The position numbers were made by a program, and so were the translations under genes. A DNA stretch of 18,879 bases from Chthoniobacterales bacterium (lineage in GTDB: Bacteria; Verrucomicrobiota; Verrucomicrobiia; Chthoniobacterales; UBA10450). The DNA is taken from assembly GCA_025980625.1 (NCBI GenBank), contig JAICXG010000023.1:1-18879 (forward strand), written 5' to 3'. Shown one piece after another: positions 6,932 to 16,140 of this stretch. How positions within the stretch are numbered: position 1 is the first letter of the stretch; every line of letters starts with the position of its first letter. The notes under the pieces are model-generated. The model saw only the letters and a list, made by a program, of their open reading frames with translations, had not been told where the DNA came from and searched no databases.

Positions 6932-7396
6932 ATGGCCGACGAACCGAAAAAAGAAACCGTCCGTATCACTCCGCCCCGGCGGCCGCCGGATCGTCCGCCC
7001 GGTCCGCCGCCGGGAGCCGGCCCGACTCCACCTGCACCTCCCGCGATGCCGATCGAAAGCGCAGCGGCAATCTCAACCGAATCTCGAGGAACTCCGGAAG
7101 CCGCGGCGTCGTTAGGCGCGATCGCTTTCGATCAGCCTGCGCCGGTCGGCCCGCGAAAGGAAACCGCGCGCATCAGGCCGAGCGGCTCGCCCATGAAAGC
7201 GACCGTCAGGTTGAGTCCCATTCAGCCGCCGAGCGCTCCGGCCGCAGCCGTGGTTCGCACCGCCTCCCCGGCGGTCAAAGTTGCGGAGGCGGCGACGCCG
7301 GAGTTAGTTGAATTGGTTCCAATGCCGTTGTGCTGGGCGTTGCTTGGCATCTCGGCCTTGGTTTTTGTCATTCAACTCTGGATTTATCTCTCGTAA
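6932..7396 (+). CDS. Proline-rich tail-anchored membrane protein, unknown function
   Basis: 154 residues with no recognised domain. The soluble part is low-complexity Pro/Ala-rich (PPDRPPGPPPGAGPTPPAPP at 18-37), and a single hydrophobic helix at about 132-153 ends the protein, so it would be tail-anchored in the inner membrane. Three short repeats share the pattern K-[EA]-T-[VA]-R-[IL]-x-P: KETVRITP (7-14), KETARIRP (76-83) and KATVRLSP (89-96). Thr followed at +3 by Ile/Leu is the type of site read by FHA domains after phosphorylation, but that is only a suggestion. ATG 6932 has a plausible AAAGGGA site about 9 bases upstream. Thioredoxin follows 5 bases after the stop, so the two are cotranscribed. 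An exact TCGTTAGGC (7109-7117) codes SLG in the disordered region. Confidence 0.75.
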   Translation: MADEPKKETVRITPPRRPPDRPPGPPPGAGPTPPAPPAMPIESAAAISTESRGTPEAAASLGAIAFDQPAPVGPRKETARIRPSGSPMKATVRLSPIQPPSAPAAAVVRTASPAVKVAEAATPELVELVPMPLCWALLGISALVFVIQLWIYLS

Positions 7397-7401
7397 CAAA
7401 C

Positions 7402-7731
7402 ATGGAAAATTCGAGCGCGATAACGATCGACGAATCAAATTTTGAAAAGGAAGTGGTCAAGAGCAATCAACCTGTGGTGGTCGACTTCTGGGCTGAATGG
7501 TGTGGTCCGTGCAAAATGATCGCGCCTATCCTGGAGGAAATCGCGAAGGAAAAGGCCGGCTCGGTTGTGGTGGCAAAGGTGAATGTCGACAACAACCAGA
7601 GCCTCTCCGCGCGCTATAATATCCGGGCAATTCCCACGCTGCTCTTCTTTAAGGACGGACAGTTGCGCGACCAGGTCACGGGGATGACCAGCAAGAAAGA
7701 CCTGCTCCAGCGGCTCGAGTCGCTGAGCTAA
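7402..7731 (+). CDS. trxA: Thioredoxin
   Basis: Classic 109-residue thioredoxin that reduces protein disulfides in the cytoplasm with electrons from thioredoxin reductase. The active site is WCGPC (W33, C34, C37), with the buried Asp in VVVDFWAEWC, the cis-proline in AIPTLLFF (P78) and the ending GMTSKKDLLQRLE. Start: the frame is open back to 7330 but that part reads the upstream gene out of frame. ATG 7402, 5 bases after the previous stop, gives the standard length. The TAA stop overlaps the TAG stop of the convergent mlaD by 4 bases (7728-7731). No terminator can lie between them. Confidence 0.97.
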   Translation: MENSSAITIDESNFEKEVVKSNQPVVVDFWAEWCGPCKMIAPILEEIAKEKAGSVVVAKVNVDNNQSLSARYNIRAIPTLLFFKDGQLRDQVTGMTSKKDLLQRLESLS

Positions 7732-8708
7732 GGCCGGCGCGTAACGCGGCTCGCGCGCCGCACCGGAACTGGGCTCGCCTCCTCCGGCGGATATTTTTTC
7801 GTGCTCGGCCAGATGAGGCGCCATGGTTGCGTGCGCAAGGTCGCGCTCAGGTCCTTGGTGTTGCGCAGCGTTTGCCTCAAATCCGGTCCGAGGCTGGCGA
7901 GGGCCGAATCCAATTTTTCTGAGGCCTCGCGGAAGTTGGAAAGCGTGACCGCGATGTTGTCGTTCTTCGTCAGTTGATTGCTCAGGTCTTCGATGTGCTC
8001 GAGCGACTTGGACAGGTCGCTCTCCGGTCCGGTTAATTCGTTCAGATGTTCGGTGAAGATTTTGAACTGCCCGAGCCCGAGGGTGAGCGGGGAATCGGGC
8101 TCGGTAATTTTGCTCAGGTTATTCGCGGTATTCTGCAACTCTTTCATCGTCGCGGTCGCCTCGCTCGCCACCGGCTGGATGATGCCTAACAAACCCGCGA
8201 CCGCTTCGGAGAAATCGGGCACCCGATTCCCGATGAAGACCTGCCCGGCTTCGGCCCGACTGGCGTGATCGCTTCCGCCGGAAATGTCGATAGCTGTCTC
8301 GCCTAACAATCCAAGAGTCAGGAGCCGGACGTTAGAGTTCTTGTAAACGAATGCCGTGCGATCGACCTCGACGTCGATCCGCACTTCGAGACGCGGGAGC
8401 GAAGGCGCCGTCCTGCCCGGACCGGCGGAACTCGGGATGGTGCCGAGATTGCCCGCCGCTTCGATGGCGTGGGCTACTTCTTCCCGTGTCACCGGTGAGC
8501 TGAGGTTCTTCACCTGTCCAATTTTGCGCCCGGCGAGCAGAACGGGCGCGCCGAGCTTAATCCCGGCAGCATTATCGAAGTAGAGCTTGTAGATGACGAG
8601 CGGGCGGAAAAGGCCCGGGGCGCCGAGCAGGATAAGAATAAAGGTAAGGACCGCGACCGTGCTCAGCACGAGCAGCCCGGTCATGATCTCACTTCGACGT
8701 AACTGCAT
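7728..8708 (-). CDS. mlaD: MlaD-family (MCE domain) lipid transport protein
   Basis: 326 residues, the substrate-binding subunit of an Mla-type ABC transporter that moves phospholipids between outer and inner membranes. One N-terminal membrane helix (about 7-30, ending LLGAPG) is followed by an MCE/MlaD domain: LYFDNAAGIKLGAPVLLAGR, the conserved G-x-x-V pattern, then LLTLGLLGETAIDIS. After this comes a long helical tail (about 170-300) with spaced leucines and LSKSLEHIEDLSNQLTK, suited to a coiled coil or tunnel across the periplasm. It is longer than E. coli MlaD (about 183 residues) and closer to the Mce/PqiB-like long forms. Its start overlaps mlaF by 20 bases. It ends in a 4-base overlap with trxA. 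Two one-mismatch uptake-like motifs (8184, 8301) code LLG. Confidence 0.9.
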   Translation of the reverse strand: MQLRRSEIMTGLLVLSTVAVLTFILILLGAPGLFRPLVIYKLYFDNAAGIKLGAPVLLAGRKIGQVKNLSSPVTREEVAHAIEAAGNLGTIPSSAGPGRTAPSLPRLEVRIDVEVDRTAFVYKNSNVRLLTLGLLGETAIDISGGSDHASRAEAGQVFIGNRVPDFSEAVAGLLGIIQPVASEATATMKELQNTANNLSKITEPDSPLTLGLGQFKIFTEHLNELTGPESDLSKSLEHIEDLSNQLTKNDNIAVTLSNFREASEKLDSALASLGPDLRQTLRNTKDLSATLRTQPWRLIWPSTKKYPPEEASPVPVRRASRVTRRP

Positions 8709-9480
8709 CTTTACTTCCTTCCAGGATTGGTCCTTCGGTGCTGCCGCTCAGGAACTGCTGCACGACCGGGTCTTGTGATTTCCTAAACTCGTTAGGCGTG
8801 GCATCGGCGATAATTTTTCCCTGGTAGAGCATAGCCATTCGCGTGCCGATGCGAAATGCGCTCTCCATCTCATGGGTCACAATAATCGAGGTCACCTTCG
8901 AGCGCTCGCTCAGGCTGATGATCAATTCGTCAATCACCGAGCTGATCACCGGATCGAGTCCGGCGGAAGGCTCATCGAAGAGAATCAGCTCCGGCTCCAT
9001 CACGAGCGCGCGGGCAAGGCTGACGCGCTTGCGCATGCCGCCACTTAACTCTGCGGGCATCTGCTTCTTCGCCTCGACCATGTCGACAAGGTCGAGCTTT
9101 TCATCCACGATCCGGTCGATCTCGGCAGGCGATTTACGGGTCAATTCCTGGAGCGGGAGAGCGATGTTTTCGCCCACCGTAAGCGAGCTCAGAAGGGCGG
9201 AATATTGGTAGACCATCCCGATGTCGGCCCGCGCTTGTTGCAGCTTGCGCCGGCTCAGGCGTGAGATCTCGAACTGCTTGAAGAAAATCCTCCCGGCTGT
9301 CGGCTGGAGGATGCCGAGAATGAGACGCAGGATTGTGCTCTTGCCGCTGCCGCTTTGGCCCATAATCACGAGCCGATCGAGCGGCTCGACGCTCAGCGAG
9401 ACGCCATCGAGCACCTTCTTTTCCGGGAACTCGAGCTCGACATCCCGCAGCTCGACGACATGATGAAGCCGATCGCTCAC
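8689..9480 (-). CDS. mlaF: MlaF-family ABC transporter ATPase
   Basis: 263-residue ATPase that powers the Mla lipid transporter. Walker A is GQSGSGKST (41-49), the Q-loop region is GMVYQYSALLSSLTV (88-102), the signature is LSGGMRKRVSLARAL (145-159) and Walker B is LILFDEPSAGLD with D169/E170. The switch histidine is in TSIIVTHEME. The YQYSALLSSLTV segment matches MlaF rather than general importers. The start is GTG 9480, overlapping the mlaE stop as GTGA, so translation is coupled. The C-terminal tail holds an exact GCCTAACGA (8789-8797 on this strand) coding TPNEF. Confidence 0.94.
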   Translation of the reverse strand: MSDRLHHVVELRDVELEFPEKKVLDGVSLSVEPLDRLVIMGQSGSGKSTILRLILGILQPTAGRIFFKQFEISRLSRRKLQQARADIGMVYQYSALLSSLTVGENIALPLQELTRKSPAEIDRIVDEKLDLVDMVEAKKQMPAELSGGMRKRVSLARALVMEPELILFDEPSAGLDPVISSVIDELIISLSERSKVTSIIVTHEMESAFRIGTRMAMLYQGKIIADATPNEFRKSQDPVVQQFLSGSTEGPILEGSKDAVTSK

Positions 9481-10331
9481 GGGAAAAACACGATGTAGAC
9501 GATGTTATAAAGGGTGTCGAAAGCGATCACGGTCGTAATCGCCGTCACCACACTCGAGGTCGTCGCGATTCCGACCCCGGCCGCACCTCCCTTCACCGTC
9601 AGCCCGCGATAGCAGGCTATCGCCCCGATCAACAAGCCGAACATGAAACTTTTCAAGATGCCGGTCACCAGGTCGCGAATGAGGAGCGCATTCAGCACCA
9701 GGTCCTGAAAATAGACAAAGGCGATGTTGAAATAGGCGCGTGAGATAAGTGCACTGGCGAAGATTGCGGCGATGCTCGAGATCAGGCTCAGGCAGGGCAT
9801 GAGCGCAAAGAGCGCCAGCATGCGCGGGGCGACCAGGTAACGCAGCGGCCCGATCCCCATTGCTTCGATCGCTTCGACTTCTTCCGACACCTGCATCGTG
9901 CCAAGCTCGGCGGTGAACGAAGCCCCAATCCGCGCCGCGAGCATGATGCCGGTAAGGAGCGGTCCAAGTTCGCGAGTGAAAGCAATCGCAACCAAGCCAG
10001 GCACAAGCCGCTCGGTCCCGAATCGCTGAAGTTGATAACCGGTGAGCAGCGCCATCGTCAGGCCGAGAAAAAACGAGACCATCGCAACCAGCGGCACCGA
10101 GTCGACCCCGGCGCGTTCGGTATAGCGGAAAAAACTTATGGCTCGAAACGGCACCCGCCCGCGCCGGATCCGATCGAGTGTTTCGGCAACTGTGTTGATG
10201 AGGAACCAGAACAGACTCCCGATTTCGATGAGCATGGAACGACTCCTCTCGCCGACACCCGCGAGGAGATTACCCGGCGTGCGGACGATCGTTTCCGCGC
10301 CGGCTGGGATGCCGGATTGGTTAGTCGCCAT
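9477..10331 (-). CDS. mlaE: MlaE-family ABC transporter permease
   Basis: Integral membrane permease of the Mla lipid transporter. The family hallmark ELGPLLTGIMLAARIGASFTAELGTM... and EEVEAIEAMGIGPLRYLVAPR is fully present. This is the stretch linking the permease to the ATPase. Several hydrophobic helices follow (AFVYFQDLVLNALL..., SFMFGLLIGAIACYRGLTV). ATG 10331 gives 284 residues. The frame also extends to GTG 10376 (15 more residues, preceded by a weak GGTGAGAA site), so the start is uncertain. No MlaB or MlaC gene is visible downstream, as in many bacteria that keep only E-F-D. It leads an mlaE-F-D operon, each junction overlapping. Confidence 0.93.
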   Translation of the reverse strand: MATNQSGIPAGAETIVRTPGNLLAGVGERSRSMLIEIGSLFWFLINTVAETLDRIRRGRVPFRAISFFRYTERAGVDSVPLVAMVSFFLGLTMALLTGYQLQRFGTERLVPGLVAIAFTRELGPLLTGIMLAARIGASFTAELGTMQVSEEVEAIEAMGIGPLRYLVAPRMLALFALMPCLSLISSIAAIFASALISRAYFNIAFVYFQDLVLNALLIRDLVTGILKSFMFGLLIGAIACYRGLTVKGGAAGVGIATTSSVVTAITTVIAFDTLYNIVYIVFFP

Positions 10332-10462
10332 AGGTCGGGAAGTTGCCCCAGATAGCGCCAGCGGCAAGCCGTACACTTCTCACCGCGATCGAAAGTCAGG
10401 CGTGCAGCCCGGGGGTGTGACTCACGTGGCACTGACGCCCTGGCTGACGATGTCGTGGAGAA

Positions 10463-11965
10463 TTATTGCTTGATGATCTCGCGGACAAAGACATTGAGCT
10501 GGCCGTCGGACTGGCGACGCACCTCCGTAATCTCGTAAGGGCGAGTAATGTCCCGGTTCAAGGTCGTGCCCGGGTCGGGTAACGTTGCGCCGGCTGGGTA
10601 ATCGACAATCACCCGGATATTGCGACCGAGCCCGCCGGAGTCAGGTGACGGCGCGCCGGTCGGGCGAAGGACGGCGCGGCTGGCATCGGCGAAGTTGACG
10701 ACGAACTGGCCTTTGAGATAAATGCGCTCGCCGCGGGTGCCGTTGTTCGCGACCTCGCGCAAACCGGAGGCATCCACCACCCGGCCTGCCGGCGCTTGGC
10801 CCGGGCTGAAGGTTTTCCAAGTCGCACCAGTCGTAGAAGTGAGTGCGACCGCGGGCGATCCGCCGGTCACGGGTAAGGCGCGCATCACTGTCGGGGCAGG
10901 GGATGCGCCGCTCGCGGCAGAGTTATCCTCGTTAGGCGAAGTCTCCTCTTTCACCGGGCGGGCACGCCGAATCCTGACTGAGGAGGAAGATGCCAGGGCC
11001 TCTTTGTTTCCGGTTTTTGCCGAGGCAATCGCTTTGTCCCGACGGTGTGTCGCTGGCGGGGAAGGCTCCTCTTGTAATGGCATGGCTGGTTCCACTCTCA
11101 CGAGTGCGTCCTCAGGCGGCGGCTCGGTCTTGGCTGGAGCCAGTCCGAGGATTGGCAATGTGCTCGTAGGCGGCGCAAGGCGCGCCCGATAACTGTCGTA
11201 ACGGGTTTCCACGAGGTGACGTTTCTCGGTCTTGAAGAGCGGCCAACCCGCCGCCAGATTCAATTCCTTCGGCGGCTCGAGACTGAAGGTGCCAGTTCCA
11301 CGTGTCATGGTGTAACTGCCATAGAGTAATGGTATGGCAGTGACCTGCACCCGGCCATCGGGCAAGCGCTCGGCGTGAATGACGGCGGAAAGATCATGGC
11401 TGCGCTCCAGTCTCACATCCATACCCATGACGAGCCGCTCGACGAGCAGCTTGGCGTCGTGATCGTTCGCGGTGGTGAAGACATGCTCCATTAGTAACTC
11501 CGGCTTGTCCGCCGCGCGCGTCAGGGCCACCGCACCGGTCGTAAACAGATCGTCCGGCGTGAGCTCGCGCGCACCCATGATGTTGAAACGGCCGACGACA
11601 TAGGTCACGAGCCCATTCACGTGCTGGAAATTGCGGATGAAATTGCGCGTCAGCTCCGCGTCCTTGCGCGCCAGCTCCGCCGGTCGCATCACGGAGTAAC
11701 GCTCGTAGAGTTGCTTCGGATTTAGAAACTCACCGGCTGGCGCGGCCGTAAGTGCGAAGCGTTTCGGCGGCTCAATCTTGTGAAGTTTTTGCAGGATCCG
11801 ATAACTCTCAGGGCGCTCTGGCTGGCCGATGACATAGAAGCTGCCGAGCCATGCTGCCATCGCTACTCCGCAGAGGAGGAGAATGGCGATCGTCCAGGCA
11901 AAGTAATTGGTTCGTTTCCGCTCGTAGCCAGGATAGTTATCGAAGCGAAAGAGATCCGGTTCCAT
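10463..11965 (-). CDS. Membrane-anchored protein of unknown function (500 aa)
   Basis: I do not recognise this protein. From ATG 11965 it has a short cytoplasmic start (MEPDLFRFDNYPGYERKRTN), one membrane helix at about 22-46, and a large periplasmic part, giving N-in topology. Residues about 50-270 form a globular-looking region (RPAELARKDAELTRNFIRNF, DLFTTGAVALTRA). Residues about 275-400 are a Pro/Ala/Ser-rich linker. The last roughly 90 residues form a second compact beta-rich domain (IYLKGQFVVNFADASRAVLR ... YEITEVRRQSDGQLNVFVRE). GTG 11989 is an alternative start adding 8 residues. It lies 36 bases after the Fe-S carrier gene and upstream of mlaE, so an envelope role is plausible but unproven. 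An exact uptake-like motif (10929-10937) falls in the linker, coding SPNED. Confidence 0.75.
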   Translation of the reverse strand: MEPDLFRFDNYPGYERKRTNYFAWTIAILLLCGVAMAAWLGSFYVIGQPERPESYRILQKLHKIEPPKRFALTAAPAGEFLNPKQLYERYSVMRPAELARKDAELTRNFIRNFQHVNGLVTYVVGRFNIMGARELTPDDLFTTGAVALTRAADKPELLMEHVFTTANDHDAKLLVERLVMGMDVRLERSHDLSAVIHAERLPDGRVQVTAIPLLYGSYTMTRGTGTFSLEPPKELNLAAGWPLFKTEKRHLVETRYDSYRARLAPPTSTLPILGLAPAKTEPPPEDALVRVEPAMPLQEEPSPPATHRRDKAIASAKTGNKEALASSSSVRIRRARPVKEETSPNEDNSAASGASPAPTVMRALPVTGGSPAVALTSTTGATWKTFSPGQAPAGRVVDASGLREVANNGTRGERIYLKGQFVVNFADASRAVLRPTGAPSPDSGGLGRNIRVIVDYPAGATLPDPGTTLNRDITRPYEITEVRRQSDGQLNVFVREIIKQ

Positions 11966-12001
11966 GTCGGGCCGCCGCCAATCGTGCACGTTCGGAAATC
12001 C

Positions 12002-12337
12002 TTAGGCTGGGCGGACCGGCTCGAACGAACTGCCACAGCCGCAGGTGCGGGCGGCATTGGGATTAAGGACACGAAAGCCGGCGCCGGTCAGCCCGTCCTC
12101 GAAGTCAAGAGTGGCGTCATGAAGGAGATTGGCGCTCTCGGGGTCAATCAGGAAAACCACATCCTCACGTTGCACGATGGCATCGCCTTCGTGGCGCTCG
12201 TCGAGCGACATTTCGTATTGCATGCCGGAGCAACCGCCTTTGGCCACCTGCACGCGCAAGCCTGTGCCCGCCGCAGCAGGCTGTTCAGCAAGGAGTGCCC
12301 GCAGGTGATCGACAGCGCGATCGGTCACATTGATCAT
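12002..12337 (-). CDS. A-type iron-sulfur carrier (HesB/IscA/ErpA family)
   Basis: 111-residue A-type carrier that passes Fe-S clusters to apo-proteins. It has the three conserved cysteines in the canonical spacing: C36 in GGCSGMQY, and C99 and C101 in TCGCGSSF near the C-terminus. The flanking LRVQVAKGGCSG and NPNAARTCGCGSSF segments are full family signatures. ErpA, IscA and SufA cannot be told apart by sequence alone; no isc or suf genes are in the window, which fits a stand-alone ErpA type. It starts at ATG 12337 and is first in a minus-strand run leading to the unknown 500-residue protein. Confidence 0.93.
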   Translation of the reverse strand: MINVTDRAVDHLRALLAEQPAAAGTGLRVQVAKGGCSGMQYEMSLDERHEGDAIVQREDVVFLIDPESANLLHDATLDFEDGLTGAGFRVLNPNAARTCGCGSSFEPVRPA

Positions 12338-12439
12338 TCTAAGAGAGCCTATCGTGACCGGCTGGTAACGTCAACCGGAGCGCGCCTCCAGCAGCCGGGC
12401 ATTTGCCCAGCAATCTGATTGCACCGCCCCTAGCAAATG

Positions 12440-12468
12440 GACCGCAGCCATTGTAATTGGCTGCGGTC
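12440..12468. terminator. Perfect 11-bp terminator hairpin
   Basis: GACCGCAGCCA (12440-12450) and TGGCTGCGGTC (12458-12468) are perfect reverse complements with a 7-base loop. The hairpin lies 28 bases beyond the stop of the small secreted protein gene on the minus strand and upstream of the Fe-S carrier gene. Only a short CATTTGC follows on that strand, so the U-tract is poor, but the stem is strong. The rest of 12338-12496 shows nothing further. Confidence 0.7.
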
Positions 12469-12496
12469 TTAACTCTGATGAGGAATGCCCGTGGGT

Positions 12497-12853
12497 TTAG
12501 TCCTGGTCTACGACAACCTTTGTCACCGTCCGCGTTTGGCCGGCGGTATCGTAGTAGACTTGCACCGGAACGCCGGGATGAATCATCGAAGCTTCGATCG
12601 TTTTCCCTGTCCGGTCGACAAACTGCACAGTTTTACCGAGTGCATAACTGATCGGGTCGGTTATCCCTACTTGGCGCACGACGATTGTCTGTCCGGGCTG
12701 AAATGTGGTCACTGTCCCATTGGCCGACGTCGTGGTCGTGGTCGTTTGAGTGCTGGCAGCATCTCCGGACGTCGTTGTCGTGGTGCTGCTGGTTTGCGCG
12801 AGGGCGAGGGGAGCGATCGCCGCGCAAGCCAGGATTAGAATCATCTTCTTCAT
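12497..12853 (-). CDS. Small secreted Thr-rich protein, unknown function
   Basis: 118 residues with a textbook signal peptide (MKKMILILACAAIAPLALA, cleavage after ALA at about 19). A low-complexity Thr/Ser stretch (about 21-48) is followed by a compact domain of about 70 residues with several beta strands: TTFQPGQTIVVRQ, YALGKTVQFVDRTG, VPVQVYYDTAG, TRTVTKVVVDQD. No cysteines or catalytic motif can be seen. It is probably periplasmic or exported. A good Shine-Dalgarno site (AAAGGAAC) precedes ATG 12853, and a candidate -10 (TATAGA) lies about 30 bases further up on the minus strand without a clear -35. It is monocistronic, ending at the hairpin 12440-12468. Confidence 0.8.
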   Translation of the reverse strand: MKKMILILACAAIAPLALAQTSSTTTTTSGDAASTQTTTTTTSANGTVTTFQPGQTIVVRQVGITDPISYALGKTVQFVDRTGKTIEASMIHPGVPVQVYYDTAGQTRTVTKVVVDQD

Positions 12854-12952
12854 GTTGTTCCTTTCTTCCCTTGTGGAATATCTATAATTCGAGCGGACGC
12901 GCCTGCCCGGTCGCCTTTGGCTCGGAGAATGGATTCGGGGCCGGCGTTGCGC

Positions 12953-13993
12953 CTAGCGATTGGCGCCTTTCGGGAAGAGCACCTTGTCGGGGGCGGCATT
13001 GAGAGCGGGCAGGAGCTTTTTGATCAAGCGGGTTTTCACCGAACCGGCTTCGCGCGGAGCGACGAGATAGCGGACGATTGCTTCCAGCCAGGTGTTGTCA
13101 CTCACCCGAAACATAACCCGCGGACGCTCCCGCACCTCCAGTTCATCGATCGGAGTTTGGGCGAGAAGTCGCCGGTATTCATTGACCCGCTTCATCATTT
13201 CTTCGCCTAACTCTTGCTCGACGATCTGTTGCATGGTGGTGGAGATAAATTGCAGGTCACTTTCATAACCGATGTTGAATTGGATCTCATTCCAGATGTA
13301 AGGAAAGAGCGGCCACGAATAGTTATAGACGATCGAGTCGAGCACTTTTGAGTTTGGGAACTTGATGATACGGCCACTGGGATGATCCCCGGAGATATAC
13401 TTGCCCCCGAATTCCCAAAGCGTTGTATCCAAATAACCGACATCGATCACGTCACCAGTGGCGTCGCCCATCTGGATCCGGTCCCCGACCCGGTATGGTC
13501 GCCTAACGAGAATATAAATCCAGCCGATGAAGCTGGTCATGGGCAACTGCACGGAAAGGCCGGCAATCACAGAAAGAACGCCGACAGAAATGAGAGCGGT
13601 GTACCAATTAACAAAGATGACCGAGACGGCGACCAGAATGACGAGAAGAAAAACGAGCAGTCGCTTGACGCGATTGAGCGTGAAGCGAGTGGAAGCGTCG
13701 CAGATGCGGGCAATGCTGTAGAGAGAGATGGCACTCGAGATGGCGAGAATAAGGATGATGATCCCGGCGCCCCGAATCAGACGATGGGCAAGGTCGACCG
13801 GCGGCTTGCTGAGTGGAATAACGCGCGATCCAAAGAGGAAGTAGAGCAGCGCGCACCCGGCAAGCAGGAGAAGGTAACTAACGAACCAGAACCGGTCAGC
13901 TTTTGCCGGAGTGCGGCGCTTGCGGCCAGTCGTCTGGTCGAGCGCCTCGCGTACGTCCGGACGCTGCGACAGTTGTTCCGCGGTTTCGGCCAT
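12953..13993 (-). CDS. MscS-family mechanosensitive ion channel
   Basis: 346 residues, a small-conductance mechanosensitive channel that releases solutes on hypo-osmotic shock. After a charged N-terminus, membrane helices lie at about 35-54, 74-94 and 111-129, then the pore-lining TM3 region at about 132-160 (ALISVGVLSVIAGLSVQLPM). The MscS beta domain follows: RRPYRVGDRIQMGDATGDV, the YLDTTLWE segment and the IKFPNSKVLDS signature. A C-terminal alpha/beta domain completes it. TM3 is less Gly/Ala-regular than in E. coli MscS, so gating may differ. The ATG at 13993 has a strong AGAGGAG site just upstream. The stop codon overlaps a one-mismatch uptake-like motif (12951-12959), and an exact copy (13501-13509) codes ILVRRP next to the beta domain. 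Confidence 0.93.
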   Translation of the reverse strand: MAETAEQLSQRPDVREALDQTTGRKRRTPAKADRFWFVSYLLLLAGCALLYFLFGSRVIPLSKPPVDLAHRLIRGAGIIILILAISSAISLYSIARICDASTRFTLNRVKRLLVFLLVILVAVSVIFVNWYTALISVGVLSVIAGLSVQLPMTSFIGWIYILVRRPYRVGDRIQMGDATGDVIDVGYLDTTLWEFGGKYISGDHPSGRIIKFPNSKVLDSIVYNYSWPLFPYIWNEIQFNIGYESDLQFISTTMQQIVEQELGEEMMKRVNEYRRLLAQTPIDELEVRERPRVMFRVSDNTWLEAIVRYLVAPREAGSVKTRLIKKLLPALNAAPDKVLFPKGANR

Positions 13994-14076
13994 CTCTCCT
14001 CTGATTCGGAGCAGGATGCGTCGACGCGCGCAACCTTATCTTTCACCGAAAGGCTGCGCCCACATCAACTCTGTTT

Positions 14077-16136
<2,060 letters not shown>

Positions 16137-16140
<4 letters not shown>

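Noticed and set aside
12883..12888. Perfect TATAAT on the plus strand
   Set aside because: No -35 at proper spacing and no plus-strand gene follows; the minus-strand reading fits the secreted protein gene better.
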